In this document: piece by piece, positions 41,849-50,406 of the stretch
Position numbering within the stretch: position 1 is the stretch's first letter
How the letters are laid out: the number at the start of each line of letters is the position of its first letter
Notes under the pieces: generated by a model
What the model was told of the DNA's origin: nothing
The model's input: the letters and a program-made list of their open reading frames with translations, nothing else
Databases searched by the model: none
Translations under genes and position numbers: made by a program
Source: UBA12474 sp964549625
GTDB lineage: Bacteria > Babelota > Babeliae > Babelales > Babelaceae
Assembly (NCBI GenBank): GCA_964549625.1
Contig: CAZJVA010000001.1
Location: 62,001 to 126,000 of the forward strand
DNA: 64,000 nt
Reading direction: 5' to 3'

Positions 41849-42655
41849 TTAGAAGTTTATGTTTGCTTCTGATGGGAGCATATTAGCTGCAGTATTGAGG
41901 ATGCTGTTTTTGTCGGTGGTAATATTTGGTGAGGACGCTGCCAAATTAAGTTTTTTGTTGCGCATCATTAAATATGCACACAAGGCGACTCCGGTAATGC
42001 TGATCACAAGCAGGCCAGTTTGTTTCCAGCTGATGATGGTCTTTGCTTTTGCTGTCTTTTCTTCTTTTATGTTAGTGATCATCGTTCCCAACTCTACAAT
42101 TTTTAATTCACCCCTTTCTTCGTTTTGTACCTCAAAAAGAGAATAGGATCCTTTGAGTTGATTAATAGGACGATATGGAGTGTTGGTTTTATTGTTTCTT
42201 TGACTTTGAAATACATCGGGTGCAAAAGAAGTAAACAATATATGAACAATTGCCTTGGTTTTGCCTTGAGTCTTCTTTTTAATTTCCTCGTAAGAGAGAT
42301 CCTCTAGTCTTGATGGTGCATCAGTATAAAAACAGGCCAAATATTTTGGCCCATTATCTGGTGAACTTTTAAATTCAACCATCGATACATTTTTGATCTC
42401 AAATACTTCATCAAATGTTTTATAGAGGGCTGGGTCATTTATTTTCTCATATTCGTTTCTAAATCCTGTTTTCACAGATTCGAGAAAATTTTCCTCTTGT
42501 TTGTTGTGACAAACTATTTTGATTAATTGTTTCCCTTTTACCTCTGTTGGGGAGGTGCTTTGAGTAGAATTATCACCCATTGGCATAATGTGAGTCAAAG
42601 AAATTATGCCTATTAATAGTGAAATGAATAGATGGAGCCATTTTGAAATACGCAT
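41849..42655 (-). CDS. Exported, C-terminally membrane-anchored unknown protein (268 aa)
   Basis: Not recognised. A signal peptide (WLHLFISLLIGIISLTHIMPM) shares ISLTHIMPM with the frameshifted gene at 38704-39248. A mixed alpha/beta domain follows (about 30-195). The tail has the same layout as the paralogue: SWKQTGLLVISITGVALCAYL as membrane helix, MMRNKK stop-transfer, then NSILNTAANMLPSEANINF. The conserved short cytoplasmic tail suggests it does something specific, perhaps sorting or docking. ATG at 42655 is preferred; GTG at 42664 is possible. Confidence 0.75.
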   Translation of the reverse strand: MRISKWLHLFISLLIGIISLTHIMPMGDNSTQSTSPTEVKGKQLIKIVCHNKQEENFLESVKTGFRNEYEKINDPALYKTFDEVFEIKNVSMVEFKSSPDNGPKYLACFYTDAPSRLEDLSYEEIKKKTQGKTKAIVHILFTSFAPDVFQSQRNNKTNTPYRPINQLKGSYSLFEVQNEERGELKIVELGTMITNIKEEKTAKAKTIISWKQTGLLVISITGVALCAYLMMRNKKLNLAASSPNITTDKNSILNTAANMLPSEANINF

Positions 42656-42765
42656 ATTGCTCACTTTTGTTGGACTTTGATTTTTTTATAACCTGAATGT
42701 ACCAAACTGCGCTTTTTTGTCAAATAGAAAGTTTTGTTTGAGGTTCGGCAAAGGTTCTAAGGGGA

Positions 42766-42829
42766 CGTCATCACGAGGAGGGCCGGAGGGCTGAGGTGTG
42801 GTGATCCAGGGCAGAGGCGAACATCGAAG
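42766..42829. repeat. Dispersed REP-like repeat, copy 3
   Basis: CGTCATCACGAGGAGGGC through GTGGTGATCCAGGGCAGAGG and ending ATCGAAG, about 64 bases, intergenic. It lacks the GGGGGAATCACCAG leader of copies 1 and 2. Confidence 0.75.
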
Positions 42830-42842
42830 AGGGTAAAAAGAG

Positions 42843-42877
42843 AGGCTATCAAATTGCTTGGTTCTGTTTGATAGCCT
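42843..42877 (-). terminator. Terminator of the cysteine-rich exported protein gene
   Basis: An 11-bp perfect stem, AGGCTATCAAA / TTTGATAGCCT, followed on the minus strand by TCTCTTTTT, 16 bases after the stop codon of the gene at 42894-43355. Confidence 0.85.
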
Positions 42878-42893
42878 GGCTGAATACTCTACA

Positions 42894-43355
42894 TTATTTT
42901 TTTGTAAAAAGTTGGACCTCTTTATTAGGCTTCATACACAAAAGGTACTCATTGGATTCCCAGCAAATACTCCCGTCCGGAACTTTTTCGGGTACTTTTT
43001 CTATGGGCGCTAACATGGCGGGGCTGCAGTATTCGTCAGGTTCTTGGTCATATGGTGACCGGCTTGTTTTACGGGTGCAAATAATGGGTGCGCCATTAGC
43101 GTCTTGTGCCAGCCATACAAAGACTTCCTCAAATGGCTTGCTGCTATCAATAGCTGCTATTATAGTAATTGGTTGAGCACAGCTTCTTTGGTAATAAGGA
43201 ATTTGTGGTATTCCTTGCTCTGTCTTAAATGCACCAGTTTGAAACATCTCTGCATGAAGTCCGAAACTACGAAATAACAGAAAAAAAAGAAAAAAAATGG
43301 GTATCGCTCGAGCTACAAGAGCCTCTGGTTCTCTTTGATAGATGTGTTCTTGCAT
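42894..43355 (-). CDS. Small cysteine-containing exported protein, unknown function
   Basis: Not recognised. The 153-residue product has an N-terminal charged segment and then a strongly hydrophobic export helix (IPIFFLFFLLFRSFGLHA), unusual in that about 16 residues precede the core. The mature part has five cysteines (SCAQP, IICTRK, EYCSPA, ICWESNEYLLCMK), enough for two disulfides. GGAGG lies 5 bases before the ATG at 43355. It is the last minus-strand gene of the 38.7-43.4 kb accessory cluster. Confidence 0.72.
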   Translation of the reverse strand: MQEHIYQREPEALVARAIPIFFLFFLLFRSFGLHAEMFQTGAFKTEQGIPQIPYYQRSCAQPITIIAAIDSSKPFEEVFVWLAQDANGAPIICTRKTSRSPYDQEPDEYCSPAMLAPIEKVPEKVPDGSICWESNEYLLCMKPNKEVQLFTKK

Positions 43356-43443
43356 GGTATCCTCCACCTGGTTAATTGGTTGTTTATTACTAGCTGCATA
43401 CTAACAACATCATTTTTTATTTGTCAATATTTTGGAGTGGCAG

Positions 43444-45528
43444 GTGCGCTTATATCCTATTTTTGTTACGCTAGTGGTGGTTTTAACATTGAGTTCTTGT
43501 ACAAACGAAATTGCTTATAATATGGATAAAAAAATTTTTGATTGTTATTCCCATCAGTCGGTTACGACGATTTTTCCTGTCTCTGTGCGTGATGTTGAGC
43601 GTATGGCGGAGGATGCAATTTGTCTGTTAGAAGAGGAGATAGATGCAGTAGTGCGGCGGCCGGTCTCAGAGCAGACGTACCAAAATCTTGTTCGGGTCAT
43701 TGATCAAGTTGCTACGTATGTGGCATACATTGCTTCGCGGTTGCAGTTTGTAACTATGGTATATTCTGATGAGGCTATTCGTTTGGCTGCTCAGGATGGC
43801 GCATTGCGTATTGGTGCAGCATTGGTTGATGTTGTTGGAGGGAATAAGACCTTATATCTTATGGTTCGCGCGTATGTTGAGCAGCGGGCTAAGCAAGAAT
43901 CGTTAGATGCCGAAGATTGGCGTCTTATTGAAGAGCTTATAAAAGATTTTGAGCGTGGTGGTCTTGGGTTGCCCGAAGATGAGCTTCTGCGTGTTAATGA
44001 ATTGAAAAAAGAGATACAGAAGCAGGCTCTTGATTTTGAGTTAAATATAAACAAGGCGGCACCTGTTTTTGTTTGCCGTGAAGATGATTTGGCGGGTTTA
44101 GAGGATTCATTTGTTGCCTCTATACCGCGCAACGAAGAAGGTTTGTTGGTTGTGCGCCTTGATATGCCGACGTATAGTCGAATACGAGAACATTGTACGG
44201 TTGCGCAAACGCGTGAGGCATGCTGGCAATTATATAATAATCGAGCGTATCCGCAAAACTATGAGGTCCTCTCTAAGCTTATTCAGCTTCGCGACCAACT
44301 TGCTAAGGCGCTTGGTTTTGTTTCGTATGCGCATCTTGAGATTGATGACCAGATGGCGAAAAATCCCGAAACGGTGCAGCAGTTTTTGCGCGAACTAGGT
44401 GATTTTGGGAAGCGTGCATCTGAAAATGAATTTGCTGCCTGGACGCGTGTATTGCCTGTAGGAATGCATTTGTATGAAAACAAGTGTGCACCATGGGATA
44501 CTTCGTATCTGGTTGAATCATATAAAAAACGTGAGCTGCTCCTTGATCAGCAAGAAATAAAAAACTACTTCCCGGTTCAGCGAACGGTAGATGAAATGCT
44601 GTCGCTGTATGAGCAGTTTTTAGGGTTAGAGTTTCGTCAGGAAGCAGTTGAAGGTCTTTGGCATCAAAGCGTACGTTATATTGGCGTATATCGCTCGGGG
44701 CAACTTCTGGGGCACCTATTCCTTGATCTATACCCCCGTGATTTTAAGTATACTCATGCGTGTCAAATTGGTCTTGCACCGGCGCTTCGTGATGGAGACA
44801 GGGGGATTATTCCGGCGGTTGTAGCAATTATTGCCAATTTTCCTAAACCGGAAACCAATGGTCAGTCGGCCTTGCTTTCGTTTGATGATGTCAAGACGTT
44901 TTTCCATGAGTTTGGCCATGCAATGCATTCAATTTTAGGTGCAACAAAATCTGCTAGCTTTTCTGGAACTCATGTTCCGCGTGATTTTGTTGAAGTACCT
45001 TCGCAGATGTTCGAAGAGTGGCTGCATGAGCCTGCGGTTTTGCGGCGGTTGAGCTGTCATGTCGCAACAGGCGAGCCGTTGCCTGATGATACGGTACAAG
45101 CGCTGTGCGCGTTGCGTTCTTTTGGTATGGGAAGCTTTATTCAGCGGCAGTCAGCCTTTTCTCAAATAGCTCTGCGTCTTTTTGGTGGAGAAGCAGAGAT
45201 TGGGATAGATGAGGTTAATCGAGAAGTTTCTCAGGAGTATGTGCCCTACGTACGCTTTGATTCGCGCGATCATTTTATTGCTTCATTTGGCCACTTGGCT
45301 GGGTATGGCTCGCGCTATTATAGTTACTTATGGTCCAAGGTCTATGCCGTAATTTTGTTTTCATATGTTAAAAAGAGGGGCTTATTTGATTCTGCGACGG
45401 GTGCTCGTTTGATTGATGATGTTTTGGGGCGTGGTGGTTCGGTTGACCCATATAAAATGATTGAAGATTTTTGCGGGGCGCGTCCAGACATTACGCTCTT
45501 TTTTGATGAGCTTGGTTTATTATCGTAA
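43444..45528 (+). CDS. M3-family oligopeptidase with a lipoprotein signal
   Basis: A zinc metallopeptidase of the thimet/oligopeptidase A family that trims short peptides. The 694-residue protein carries HEFGHAMHSILG near residues 488-499 and a downstream Glu in EVPSQMFEEW as third zinc ligand, plus the GYGSRYYSYLWSKVYA region typical of M3 substrate binding. Unusually, the N-terminus is MRLYPIFVTLVVVLTLSSC, with a lipobox (L-S-S-C) and Thr after the Cys. This predicts lipidation and, without Asp at +2, sorting to the outer membrane. The start is GTG 43444, preceded by GGAG at 6 bases; a TTG at 43432 would add four residues. Confidence 0.85.
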   Translation: MRLYPIFVTLVVVLTLSSCTNEIAYNMDKKIFDCYSHQSVTTIFPVSVRDVERMAEDAICLLEEEIDAVVRRPVSEQTYQNLVRVIDQVATYVAYIASRLQFVTMVYSDEAIRLAAQDGALRIGAALVDVVGGNKTLYLMVRAYVEQRAKQESLDAEDWRLIEELIKDFERGGLGLPEDELLRVNELKKEIQKQALDFELNINKAAPVFVCREDDLAGLEDSFVASIPRNEEGLLVVRLDMPTYSRIREHCTVAQTREACWQLYNNRAYPQNYEVLSKLIQLRDQLAKALGFVSYAHLEIDDQMAKNPETVQQFLRELGDFGKRASENEFAAWTRVLPVGMHLYENKCAPWDTSYLVESYKKRELLLDQQEIKNYFPVQRTVDEMLSLYEQFLGLEFRQEAVEGLWHQSVRYIGVYRSGQLLGHLFLDLYPRDFKYTHACQIGLAPALRDGDRGIIPAVVAIIANFPKPETNGQSALLSFDDVKTFFHEFGHAMHSILGATKSASFSGTHVPRDFVEVPSQMFEEWLHEPAVLRRLSCHVATGEPLPDDTVQALCALRSFGMGSFIQRQSAFSQIALRLFGGEAEIGIDEVNREVSQEYVPYVRFDSRDHFIASFGHLAGYGSRYYSYLWSKVYAVILFSYVKKRGLFDSATGARLIDDVLGRGGSVDPYKMIEDFCGARPDITLFFDELGLLS

Positions 45529-45600
45529 AGCGGGGTGATTTTTATCTCCCCTAAGGATATACTGGTTTGTGAGTTGTACCTTTAAAGACCGGAGGTTTGT

Positions 45601-46284
45601 ATGAAAAAACAGATTTGGTTTGTGGGCTTGGGTTTGTTGTTGCACGTCTCGGTTCACGCCTTTTTTGATTTTTCTTCGATTAACCAAGAGTTTGAGCATA
45701 TGCATCGTGCAGTTAAGCAGTTTAGTGCCGAGATGAATACGCTTTTTGATGCAGATTTTTCTAATCGAGAGGTCGTTGCTGTTGGCGAATTAAAAAAATC
45801 TGCTTTTCAAGCAGGTATGAGCATCAAAGAGGACGAAAAGTATTTATACCTTCAGCTTGTATTTGGCGAGTTGTTTGCGGCTGAAGATGTTTCTGCGGAG
45901 ATTCGTTCTGGCCGTTTAATTGTTTTGATGCAGAATAAAGAATTAACAGGGCGTCTCGAGGTCGACGCGCAAAGAGCTTTTTTTAGTATGGGTGAAATTC
46001 GCTCCAAAGAGTCTAAAAAAGAAGATTCAGAGCTATATGCTGCGCAGGAGTTTCGGTCATCAAGTATGCTTTCTTTTCCTTCACGGGTGAATTTATCGGT
46101 TGACCCAGAAATTCAGGTAGAGAATGGTGTTATGACAATCCAGTTTTCTAAGTATCAAAGAAAGAATATCAAGATTAATAAGAAGCCGCAGGGGCCTCCA
46201 GGTCAACGAGGTGATATGCAGGTATTAGAAAAGGTGGAAGGTAAGATTGATACCCATCATGAATTGGAAAACGAACTTAAATAG
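45601..46284 (+). CDS. Exported Hsp20/alpha-crystallin-like protein
   Basis: A 227-residue protein with a signal peptide (IWFVGLGLLLHVSVHA), a helical N-terminal arm and a region with the small-heat-shock-protein layout: KYLYLQLVFGELFAAEDVSAEI, SGRLIVLMQ, FRSSSMLSFPSRVNLSVDPEIQVENGVMTIQFSK. This last part matches the F-x-R-x-h-x-L-P ... A-x-x-x-NGVL-x-I pattern, with the I-x-I-type C-terminal tail (KNIKINKK). Classical sHsps are cytoplasmic; export would make this a periplasmic holdase. The similarity is moderate. GGAGG is before the ATG, and alr overlaps the 3' end. Confidence 0.6.
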   Translation: MKKQIWFVGLGLLLHVSVHAFFDFSSINQEFEHMHRAVKQFSAEMNTLFDADFSNREVVAVGELKKSAFQAGMSIKEDEKYLYLQLVFGELFAAEDVSAEIRSGRLIVLMQNKELTGRLEVDAQRAFFSMGEIRSKESKKEDSELYAAQEFRSSSMLSFPSRVNLSVDPEIQVENGVMTIQFSKYQRKNIKINKKPQGPPGQRGDMQVLEKVEGKIDTHHELENELK

Positions 46285-47419
46285 CAATGATTATTATTCT
46301 TGGATCGAACTAAACCAGTCTGCATTTGATCATAATATCCAAGAGCTGTACAAAATGAGAGGCCCAGCAGAAACGCTGGGTCTCGTTGTTAAGGCCAATG
46401 GGTATGGCCATGGTCTGGCGCATATTGTTAAATTTGCGTCGCATCATCCTTGTGTTTCGCATTTGTTTGTTAGCACGCTTCAAGAGGCATTTCATTTACA
46501 TGCTTTTAATCCTATGCAGCGAATAGTCTCCCTTGTTCCGGTTGAGCGAACTTTATTGTCTGAGGCCGTGAATGCTGATATTGAGCTGGTGGTCTATTCT
46601 TTTGAGTTTCTTAATGCGGTGATCGAGGCCGCTTTACATGCAGGGAAAAGAGCGCGTATTCATATAAAGATAGATACGGGTTTGGGGCGGCTTGGTTTTT
46701 TTCCCGAGCACATCAATGAACTTATTGCCATATTGCGAGTGCATGGCAATAGCCTTTCTTTGCAGGGTTGTATGACGCACTATGCGCAGTCGGGAACGGC
46801 GGATCATACAAGCCTGTTTTTGCAGCGGGAACTTTTTGGTTCGTGTATTCGTTGCTTTGTTGCGAGCGGGATTGACGTGCCCCTGCGACATGCCGCAGCT
46901 TCGGGTGGATATATCCATATGGATGGGGCGCACGAAAACTTTGCGCGCATTGGTACAGCTTGGACGGGGCTTTGGAAGTCGTGCGAGCAGGAGCACGATG
47001 TGACAGACCGATACCAGAGTGTAACGTTGCGGCCTGTGTTGCAGTGGAAGACGCGGGTAATGCAGGTTAAAGATTTGCCTGTTGGACGCCCTGTTGGCTA
47101 TCAAGGGCGCTTTATTACTCAACGAGAAACACGCTTATTGTTGCTTCCTGTCGGATATGCAGATGGGTATGCGCGGGAATTTTATCCTGGGGGTTGGGTT
47201 TTAGTTGGGGGGAAAAAGGCATTTGTTGCTGGATTGGTAAGTATGAATATTCTTGCAGTGGATGGTACGGATTGTGATGGCGTTGCTACGGGTGATGAAG
47301 TTCTGCTCTTGGGTGGGTCTGGTGTTCAGTCCGTTTCGTCTTTGGCACGACTTTTGGGAGTTGGTGAGCTTGATCTTTTCACGCGTTTATCTGATGTATT
47401 ACCGCGTATTATTGTATAA
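46259..47419 (+). CDS. alr: Alanine racemase
   Basis: A PLP-dependent enzyme that makes D-alanine for peptidoglycan. The 386-residue fold-type III protein shows VVKANGYGHG, whose Lys (about 45) binds PLP, the CMTHYAQSG region, RIGTAWTGLW, and PVGYADGYAREFY near residue 300, which carries the second catalytic tyrosine region. The start at ATG 46259 overlaps the Hsp20-like gene by 26 bases; a TTG four codons earlier is possible. It is part of the plus-strand series that leads to murJ. Confidence 0.93.
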   Translation: MNWKTNLNSNDYYSWIELNQSAFDHNIQELYKMRGPAETLGLVVKANGYGHGLAHIVKFASHHPCVSHLFVSTLQEAFHLHAFNPMQRIVSLVPVERTLLSEAVNADIELVVYSFEFLNAVIEAALHAGKRARIHIKIDTGLGRLGFFPEHINELIAILRVHGNSLSLQGCMTHYAQSGTADHTSLFLQRELFGSCIRCFVASGIDVPLRHAAASGGYIHMDGAHENFARIGTAWTGLWKSCEQEHDVTDRYQSVTLRPVLQWKTRVMQVKDLPVGRPVGYQGRFITQRETRLLLLPVGYADGYAREFYPGGWVLVGGKKAFVAGLVSMNILAVDGTDCDGVATGDEVLLLGGSGVQSVSSLARLLGVGELDLFTRLSDVLPRIIV

Positions 47420-47429
47420 GGGGTTGTAA

Positions 47430-48083
47430 ATGTTTTTTCTCGAAGGAAATATTGGTGCGGGTAAATCGACCTTCTTGTCGCTGCTTGGACACTGGCAACC
47501 ACAATTAGACGTCTATCGGGAGCCGTTACAACGTTGGGATGGGGATGGAGCTGCGTCATTGCTGGGGCAGTTTATGAAGAGTCCAACACGCTGGGGATTG
47601 ACGTTAGAGACCTATACAATGATGTGTCGGTTACGTGAGGCGGCGGATTTGCAGGCGCGTGATACAGGGCGGCTTGTTGTGGAGCGCTCAGTATTTTCTG
47701 GGTATTACATTTTTGCACGCAATAGCTATGAGCAGGGTTTTTTGAATCAGCTTGAGTGGGCATTGTGCCGAGATATTTTTAGCCGCTGTGTTGAGCAACA
47801 GATGCTTAAACCGCAGGGATTTATTTATTTGCAAGTTTCTCCTCAGACAGCGCTGCGACGTGTTAAGCGACGGGCACGGGCATCAGAGTCAACCATGTCT
47901 ATACAGTATCTAGAGCAGCTGCATCAGCAGCATGAGCGTTTTTTGTGTGATCGCTCAGAGTGTAAAGAGTTGTGCGATGTGCCGGTTTTGACTATATCGT
48001 ATGATGAAGATTTTGATATCTTTGCCTCGCAGGGCAAAGCAATAGCTCAGAGCGTTGCTGATTTTGTTCTTCGTGCGGTATGA
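47430..48083 (+). CDS. Deoxynucleoside kinase
   Basis: A 217-residue member of the dNK/dCK/dGK family that phosphorylates deoxynucleosides for salvage. The P-loop GNIGAGKST lies at residues 6-14, ERSVFSGYYIF is the DRS-type motif, and a lid with Arg-rich LRRVKRRARASES follows. Salvage fits a host-dependent lifestyle. Nucleoside specificity cannot be read from the sequence. It starts 11 bases after alr and overlaps lolD by 4 bases (ATGA). Confidence 0.88.
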   Translation: MFFLEGNIGAGKSTFLSLLGHWQPQLDVYREPLQRWDGDGAASLLGQFMKSPTRWGLTLETYTMMCRLREAADLQARDTGRLVVERSVFSGYYIFARNSYEQGFLNQLEWALCRDIFSRCVEQQMLKPQGFIYLQVSPQTALRRVKRRARASESTMSIQYLEQLHQQHERFLCDRSECKELCDVPVLTISYDEDFDIFASQGKAIAQSVADFVLRAV

Positions 48084-48739
48084 TCGATGTTGTAAGTGTG
48101 ACAAAGTCGTATCATGGCAAGACTTTGTTTAAAGATGTTTCTTTTTCTGTTCAATCAGGTGATCTCTGTTGTGTTGTAGGAGCATCAGGCTCGGGTAAAA
48201 CGACATTGCTCCATATTGTTGCCGGGATAGATGAGCCGGATGATGGGCATGTTACTATCGATGATGCTAACGTTTCTCTTTTCGAATCGAAAGCGTGCAC
48301 AGATGTTTGGTGTAATGTTTTAGGGATGGTTTTTCAAGAAGCACTTTTGGTTCCTGAATTTTTGGTTTGGGAGAACATTGCTATTAAGGGTTTTGTTCGC
48401 GGGATGTCCCGTGATTATGCCTATGTGCGGGCGGTTGAGTTGGCAGAGTATCTTGATGTAGTCTCTTTGTTAGATCGGCCAGTGAGTGGACTATCGGGTG
48501 GCGAGCAACAGCGAATCGCGCTTGCTCGAGCGCTTTTTTTATCGCCTCGTTATCTGCTTGCCGATGAACCAACATCAGCGCTTGATGATCGTTCAACGGA
48601 CCAGTTCTTGATGCTTCTTAATCGTGTACGGGTTGACCATCGGGTAGGTATTTGTTTAGTATCGCATGATCCTCGTGTGCATACTATGGCGCCGCAGGTG
48701 TTATGCCTGCGGGATGAGCGATTGTTAAAACTTAGGTGA
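48080..48739 (+). CDS. lolD: ABC transporter ATPase, LolD-like
   Basis: A 219-residue ATPase of the MacB/LolD/FtsE group. Walker A GASGSGKT is at 34-41, signature LSGGEQQRIALARAL, Walker B YLLADEPTSALD and a final His in SHDPRV. In diderms LolD energises release of lipoproteins by LolCE; no permease gene is adjacent, so the assignment within the group is by best fit and by place in an envelope operon (alr, murJ). FtsE is a possible alternative. Confidence 0.75.
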   Translation: MIDVVSVTKSYHGKTLFKDVSFSVQSGDLCCVVGASGSGKTTLLHIVAGIDEPDDGHVTIDDANVSLFESKACTDVWCNVLGMVFQEALLVPEFLVWENIAIKGFVRGMSRDYAYVRAVELAEYLDVVSLLDRPVSGLSGGEQQRIALARALFLSPRYLLADEPTSALDDRSTDQFLMLLNRVRVDHRVGICLVSHDPRVHTMAPQVLCLRDERLLKLR

Positions 48740-48744
48740 TTATT

Positions 48745-50328
48745 GTGAGTAAACGGTTATCCCGCGCTGCGGTGATGAAAAAAACTGTTCAGCTGGGTCT
48801 TTCGACTATCGTTAATAAGGGTATCGGCTTTATTCGTGAGATGTTGACGGCTCGCTATTTGGGGGTAGGTATTATTGCTGACGCCTATTTTGCCGCATAT
48901 CGGCTTCCTAGTTCTTTGCGAAAAATTTTTGCGGAAGGGGCTTTTGCAGGAGCGGTTGTCCCAACGTTAACTCAGGTATATCGCTCTGATGGTGAGCCTG
49001 AAGTATCGCGCGTTGTTACTACGCTTCTTATTTTGGTCCAAGCAGTTTTACTGGTGGTTTCTGGTCTGATTGCGTGGTGGGCGCCCTCAGTTATTAGTAT
49101 GATTGTTCCTGGGTGGTCACATGATCTTGATGTTGACCGGCTTGTTTTAACGGCTTCCTTGTTGCGTATCCTGATCTTTTTTATTGTGTTTACCTCAGCA
49201 TCTACCCTGCTTGGGGTGACCTTGCAGCTGGTAAACTTTTTTTCGGTGCTGGTTTTTTCTCAATTGATAACCAATATTATGTTGAGTTTTCAATTTTATT
49301 TTTTGATAAAAACTAAACTTTCTGTGTTTTGGTTAGCCTATTTTGTCATCATGGACAGTGTGCTGGTGTTAGCGTTTGCCGCATCGTTGTATCGTTACGC
49401 AGGGTTTCGCTTTATGCTGCCTAGTCGTCAGACCTGGCAACATGTGCGGTGTATTTTTGTTAAATTTTTGCCCGCTTGTTTGGGACTTGGTGCGGTTGAA
49501 ATTACGTTGATTATTGATCAAATTATTGCTTCATACCTTCCAGAAGGTTCTTTGGCGCTGCTAAAGTATGTTTATGCTTTTATGCGTGTGCCTTTGGGGC
49601 TTTTTGCCTCTACGTTTGCGACGGTTTTATTGCCCCAGTTTGCGCGGGTGTATGCTCACTCACCCAAACGGATGAGCTTTTATTTTTTTGAAGCGATCAA
49701 ATTTGTTTGGTGGGTCTGCTTACCTTCAATGCTCGTGATGATGCTGTTTTCGTATAAGATTTTTTACACATTTTATTTTTGTGAGCGTTTTCCTATTGAG
49801 CGGGTCTATCAAGCGGCATCGTTATTGACCTGGTTTATTACCGGCCTGTTCTTTTTTGCGCTTGATAAGATTGTTGTTAGCCTTTTGTATGCGCGTCACG
49901 ATATGCGCACGCCGACCATCGCAACGCTGGTTAGTGCCGTTATTAACACGGTATTGAGTGTTGCCCTTATTTGGTATTGGGGACTCTGGGCAATTATTTT
50001 TGCGTTGGTTGTTTCTATGGTGCTTAAGGTTTTGTATTGCCTCTGGGTTTTGCATAAGCGCTACAATTTTTTATTTTATCCAGAGCGTCTTTTTCCGTTT
50101 TTTGTGCGTTCCAGCATTCAAGTATTGGCCGTTTTTTTTGTATTTGGACTGATATACTTGGCGATTAGTAACGCTATTGTTTCTTTCTGTCCAGAATCCT
50201 TAGCATACCTCTTGCTGTGGTCTGTGGCATATTGGGTTTGGGTACTCCCGCTGGTAGGGGCGGGGTTTTTCTTACTGTTGAAGTCGCGTCGGTGGTTTAA
50301 TATCAAGCTTTATTTTGTTGGCGGCTAA
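48745..50328 (+). CDS. murJ: Lipid II flippase MurJ
   Basis: A polytopic MOP-superfamily flippase that turns lipid II to the outer leaflet of the inner membrane. The 527-residue protein shows the MurJ N-terminus TVQLGLSTIVNKGIGFIREMLTARYLG, then DAYFAAYRLPSSLRKIFAEGAFAGAVVPTL with the functional Arg/Glu residues, and roughly 14 helices. GTG at 48745 is preferred because AGGTGA lies 5-6 bases before it, overlapping the lolD stop; a GTG at 48736 is the alternative. Confidence 0.93.
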   Translation: MSKRLSRAAVMKKTVQLGLSTIVNKGIGFIREMLTARYLGVGIIADAYFAAYRLPSSLRKIFAEGAFAGAVVPTLTQVYRSDGEPEVSRVVTTLLILVQAVLLVVSGLIAWWAPSVISMIVPGWSHDLDVDRLVLTASLLRILIFFIVFTSASTLLGVTLQLVNFFSVLVFSQLITNIMLSFQFYFLIKTKLSVFWLAYFVIMDSVLVLAFAASLYRYAGFRFMLPSRQTWQHVRCIFVKFLPACLGLGAVEITLIIDQIIASYLPEGSLALLKYVYAFMRVPLGLFASTFATVLLPQFARVYAHSPKRMSFYFFEAIKFVWWVCLPSMLVMMLFSYKIFYTFYFCERFPIERVYQAASLLTWFITGLFFFALDKIVVSLLYARHDMRTPTIATLVSAVINTVLSVALIWYWGLWAIIFALVVSMVLKVLYCLWVLHKRYNFLFYPERLFPFFVRSSIQVLAVFFVFGLIYLAISNAIVSFCPESLAYLLLWSVAYWVWVLPLVGAGFFLLLKSRRWFNIKLYFVGG

Positions 50329-50406
50329 TCCTATCACTTGAGTTTCTTTGTTCAAGCGCGCTACTTTTTTTCTAAAGGTCAAAGACATAGAAAAGGAGTA
50401 GCTTTG

